From Yamadazyma tenuis (lineage: Eukaryota > Ascomycota > Pichiomycetes > Serinales > Debaryomycetaceae), in contig NC_089466.1 of assembly GCF_029203305.1 (NCBI RefSeq), forward strand, positions 62,001-126,000: DNA of 64,000 bases, written 5' to 3'. This document shows, one piece after another, positions 61,030 to 64,000 of the stretch. Position numbers and translations under genes: made by a program. Within the stretch, counting starts at the first letter, position 1; each line of letters opens with the position of its first letter. The notes beneath the pieces are model-generated. The model was not told where the DNA came from and did no database searches. It was given only the letters and a program-made list of their open reading frames with translations.

Positions 61030-64000
61030 ATGGAAGAACACTATCAAGACTCGAGCCACAACATTGACGAGCTCAAGCGGTTCCTCTTTCGCCTCCCCGC
61101 TGAACAGCAGTTCTACTTTTCCAACCATACCCGCAAGACCATCCGCAAACAGCTTTTCCAAGCCATTTCCTGTGGTGGAAAGTTTCTCCCGTGGTTTTTC
61201 CCCAATGCATTTCCAGATCTCCACCTGGCACCAACGGCCGAAGGAATGTTACAAACGATCCATGACGAGTTCGACAGCAGCTACAGTGTCTACTACAAAA
61301 CGAGTCTCCACAAGCGGGACCCAAAGTTCAATTCCCATAATCACCACGCGTTCCACTCGGGTCTGCCGTGTGCACGTATCTTCAGAAAAGGTGAGCCGAT
61401 TTACCGGTGTTTAACCTGTGGCTACGATGACACGTGTGCGCTCTGCTCGCACTGTTACGTCCCCGAAGCCCACGCCAACCACAACGTCCATATTGCCATT
61501 TCGTTGAGAGAAAACGGTGGGGTGTGCGACTGTGGAGACCCCGAGGCGTGGGTCAACGAGTTTCCTTGCCCCTACGCTTCCAACGACAGAGAGGCAAATA
61601 TACTACGAAATAGTACCATGCCAGTGGAGTTGGAGACGGCGTTTCTCCGGACGATGGAGACCATTCTTGACTACGTTATCGATGTCATGACCCATTCCGA
61701 CCTCCAGTTCACTCCCGCCAACGAGCTCACCAACGACTTTGTGGACTTTTACTCCACAAACAGCGAGTTGGACTCGACTAAGTATGGGTTCGATGATCCC
61801 CAGATTTTCGATCTCAATAGTGAAGAGTTTTGCTTGATGATATACAACGACCAGAATAGACACTATAGAGAAGCGGTTCAAAGAGTTCGACTAGCCAGCA
61901 GAAAAGTCAAAGAGTTTGCCATCATGGTGACGGATAAGGCCCAGGAGTTTGGAAAGGCAAAGGTCGTCACTTCGGTGGATGTAGACGTTTTGAAGGAAAG
62001 ACAAAGGATTCTTGCGGCTACTGGCATTGCAACTTCTATAAGAAGCCTGAGAGACGTCTTTAGAGAAGACATGTGTGATGAGATTCTCAACTGGATTAGC
62101 GAACTCACTGAAAGCGAGATGTTCAAGATTTCCAATTCTGTCAAAAATACTTTTTGTAAAGCATTTTGCAGAAAGTGGAGAAACGGGTTGAGAGACGATC
62201 CAAAGATTCACCAGTGGTTGCTTTATAATACCGGTTCCCTTGATTTTTTCAACCAAATCCCCAAAATCCCGTCTAGTAGATTGGAGTCCGACAGGAATCC
62301 AGCTTCTCTGCATTGGAAGTTTGTCCCCAAAAAATGGAGGTTGGACCCAAATATCTGCAGAGAATGCGAGTACAACTTGAATACTGACGATTATGACCTT
62401 CACAAAAATCATATCGGGTCCCGGCTCCAGTACTTCTGTTACCTTGATATTCGGTTCTGGAGATCGATCAGACTATTGTTGCATGATATGTACTCCACAT
62501 CGCTTATCACCAACTTGAAGTATAAGAACATTATTGCTTGTCAGTACGTGGACATTTATCCTACTATTACCGACATGTTTTTATTAAAGGACAGAGAACC
62601 TGAATTGAGTCTAATGTCGACGTTGTCGACCCAATTGTTCACTTGCCCTTCCAACTCCTCTTCCATTGTTGAACATGGGGACTTGGCAAGGATATTTGCT
62701 GCAATCTACGGGTTTTTCACCGATGATAAAATCAAGTCTCCTCAAAACGTCGAGGTAACTCACCAAATTTCTCTCAAGAGCTTGAGGAACCGAAGATGGG
62801 GTCAAATTTTCTTCGACATAGGCTACATTCTAAGCAGAAATAGGCATGCTTTTACAGTGCTATCTCCTGACGTGATAGCCATGGCATGTGACATATTGGC
62901 TCTTTTCCAAGGAAGACCGGTGTTAAAACGGGAAAGTAAGAACCATGTGGAGTTTGAAAACCCCGAATATAGTTCGTTCTTCCAGTCAGTGCTGGTGATC
63001 TACCAATTTGCAGAGTCCACCGCTCATTCCCTTAACAACTTAAAGGATGTCAGCGATGAGACCATCAAAGCGTTGTCGAAAAGAGCCATTGCAGATGTTT
63101 TCACATTCCTTCTTAATTTGGAAGTCAATAAGTATCCAGGCTTGACGGACGAGACCATTGATGTCAGTTTGGTACCACCGAAAGCAGACGGAACAAGCGA
63201 TAACACCAGCATTGAAAATTACAGCATTGACAGTGGGAAAGTTAGTTTTCTTCATCCCATCCACTCGTTTGCTTCTTGGTTATTGGAGTCTTCTTCTTTC
63301 AACTGCATTGAGGTCGTTAGAGAGGTTCTTGACTCTACATGCTCTCAATTCTCACAAGCCGAAAATGTCCAAATTAGCCCAACTGTCTTTTTTGAGTATT
63401 CGATAAGGACTATAGTGCTCATGTCTCAAATTAAGTCTGGGCTTTGGGTGAGAAACGGCTTTGGTATCCGATCTCAATTACAGTTGTATAAAAACACCAG
63501 CTTGAGAGAAAGCGGATACATGAGAGACCTCTTTATGATCCAACTTTTTTCCAATTTGTACTCCCCAAAGTTGGTTTGTTTCACCATACTCAATCGTTGG
63601 CAACTATTGAACGGTTGGATTGCTCAACTAACTGAAGACGAAATCAAGGGAGGAATGACCCCCATGGATAAGGTCAAAGAATCCTTAGCTATTCGACAAG
63701 AAGGCAACAAGAGTGAAGAGGCTGGTGATGGAACCGCTTTAACATATGACTCTAAGACATTGTCATATATGCTTGAAGAGTGTTTGAACTTTTTCATTCA
63801 TTTATTGACGGAAGATCTTTATCTCCGTAGTTTGCCAGACAAGCAAACTGCTAGAACAAGAATCGAGACAGAAATCATCCAGAACCTATGCTTTGAACCT
63901 GTGAGCTATACAAAGCTCTGTTCTCAAATCCCCGACCACATTGTTATTGACAAACGGTTCGATATTGTTCTTCATGAGTTGACTATTTTCACTCCTCCTA
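61030..64000 (+). CDS. UBR1: N-recognin E3 ubiquitin ligase Ubr1-like (3' truncated by window edge)
   Basis: The frame is open from the ATG at 61030 to the end of the window: 990 codons with no stop. Yeast Ubr1 is about 1950 residues, so roughly half is present. The UBR box runs from His109 to Trp174: HSGLPCARIFRKGEPIYRC, then CGYDDTCALCSHCYVPEAH and CDCGDPEAW, with the expected zinc-binding Cys and His. This box binds type-1 N-degrons (Arg, Lys, His). The later segment SGLWVRNGFGIRSQLQLY matches Ubr1/Ubr2 repeats. The RING and autoinhibitory regions lie beyond the edge. UBR1 is preferred over UBR2 because the UBR box is complete; the paralog choice needs the missing half. Confidence 0.88.
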   Translation, partial: MEEHYQDSSHNIDELKRFLFRLPAEQQFYFSNHTRKTIRKQLFQAISCGGKFLPWFFPNAFPDLHLAPTAEGMLQTIHDEFDSSYSVYYKTSLHKRDPKFNSHNHHAFHSGLPCARIFRKGEPIYRCLTCGYDDTCALCSHCYVPEAHANHNVHIAISLRENGGVCDCGDPEAWVNEFPCPYASNDREANILRNSTMPVELETAFLRTMETILDYVIDVMTHSDLQFTPANELTNDFVDFYSTNSELDSTKYGFDDPQIFDLNSEEFCLMIYNDQNRHYREAVQRVRLASRKVKEFAIMVTDKAQEFGKAKVVTSVDVDVLKERQRILAATGIATSIRSLRDVFREDMCDEILNWISELTESEMFKISNSVKNTFCKAFCRKWRNGLRDDPKIHQWLLYNTGSLDFFNQIPKIPSSRLESDRNPASLHWKFVPKKWRLDPNICRECEYNLNTDDYDLHKNHIGSRLQYFCYLDIRFWRSIRLLLHDMYSTSLITNLKYKNIIACQYVDIYPTITDMFLLKDREPELSLMSTLSTQLFTCPSNSSSIVEHGDLARIFAAIYGFFTDDKIKSPQNVEVTHQISLKSLRNRRWGQIFFDIGYILSRNRHAFTVLSPDVIAMACDILALFQGRPVLKRESKNHVEFENPEYSSFFQSVLVIYQFAESTAHSLNNLKDVSDETIKALSKRAIADVFTFLLNLEVNKYPGLTDETIDVSLVPPKADGTSDNTSIENYSIDSGKVSFLHPIHSFASWLLESSSFNCIEVVREVLDSTCSQFSQAENVQISPTVFFEYSIRTIVLMSQIKSGLWVRNGFGIRSQLQLYKNTSLRESGYMRDLFMIQLFSNLYSPKLVCFTILNRWQLLNGWIAQLTEDEIKGGMTPMDKVKESLAIRQEGNKSEEAGDGTALTYDSKTLSYMLEECLNFFIHLLTEDLYLRSLPDKQTARTRIETEIIQNLCFEPVSYTKLCSQIPDHIVIDKRFDIVLHELTIFTPP

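Noticed and set aside
1..64000. Transposon, virus, CRISPR or gene-cluster system
   Set aside because: No integrase, reverse transcriptase, long terminal repeat, direct-repeat array or biosynthetic cluster was recognised anywhere in the window.

Overview
The window is a gene-dense piece of a budding-yeast (Saccharomycotina) nuclear chromosome. Genes are nearly all single-exon and packed on both strands. The one intron I can prove has yeast signals: GTATGT at the 5' end, a TACTAAC branch site and a TAG 3' end. The gene set is typical of yeast: TOF1, PCL1-like, MRP10, an FLC-type channel, RKM4, BUB3, PRR1, MED14/RGR1, SUT1-like, AUR1, MRP17, MET14, VPS2/DID4, FET3, LAA1, a CRH glucanosyltransferase, SSH4, ABP1, EMC6 and UBR1. 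The low use of CTG codons and several family details fit a CUG-Ser clade yeast (Debaryomycetaceae or a relative). That placement is inference. If CUG is read as Ser here, every CTG shown as Leu in a standard translation should be Ser.

Layout. 0-12 kb: 3' end of a vacuolar amino-acid transporter, TOF1 on the minus strand, then two tandem paralogous Zn2Cys6 regulators. 12-13.7 kb: a long gene-free promoter region leading to a PCL1-type cyclin. 13.7-25 kb: a predicted mitochondrial protein, MRP10, an FLC/TRP-like membrane protein, RKM4, BUB3, a relic of a zinc alcohol dehydrogenase and an unassigned two-helix membrane protein. 25-32.4 kb: a bud-neck-like disordered protein, the kinase PRR1 and MED14. 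32.5-36.4 kb: SUT1-like regulator, a repeat-rich 1.9-kb spacer and a protein built on 9-residue repeats. 36.5-42.6 kb: glucose-6-phosphate 1-epimerase, AUR1, MRP17 and MET14 (divergent), VPS2, and a D-amino-acid oxidase with a tiny first exon. 42.7-53 kb: FET3, the giant LAA1 and a CRH-type GPI cell-wall enzyme. 53.7-64 kb: SSH4, an unknown 226-residue protein, a DUF3445 protein, ABP1 with two SH3 domains, EMC6 and the first 990 codons of UBR1, which runs off the right edge.

The genes do not form one pathway; this is an ordinary eukaryotic chromosome segment. Functional themes recur: replication and cell cycle (TOF1, PCL1, BUB3, with MCB/SCB-like promoter sites), endosome and ubiquitin traffic (VPS2, SSH4, LAA1, UBR1), transcription (three Zn-cluster proteins, MED14), cell surface and sphingolipid (AUR1, CRH, FLC), sulfur and iron uptake (MET14, FET3), and mitochondrial ribosome (MRP10, MRP17). 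I found no transposon, tRNA, rRNA, CRISPR array or virus, and no evidence of a wholly new system. The most useful items for a second look are the SUT1-like protein with two zinc clusters, the TCCGGA palindrome cluster and 14-bp minisatellite beside it, the 9-residue repeat protein, the ADH relic, the hidden D-amino-acid oxidase exon and the duplicated SH3 in ABP1.
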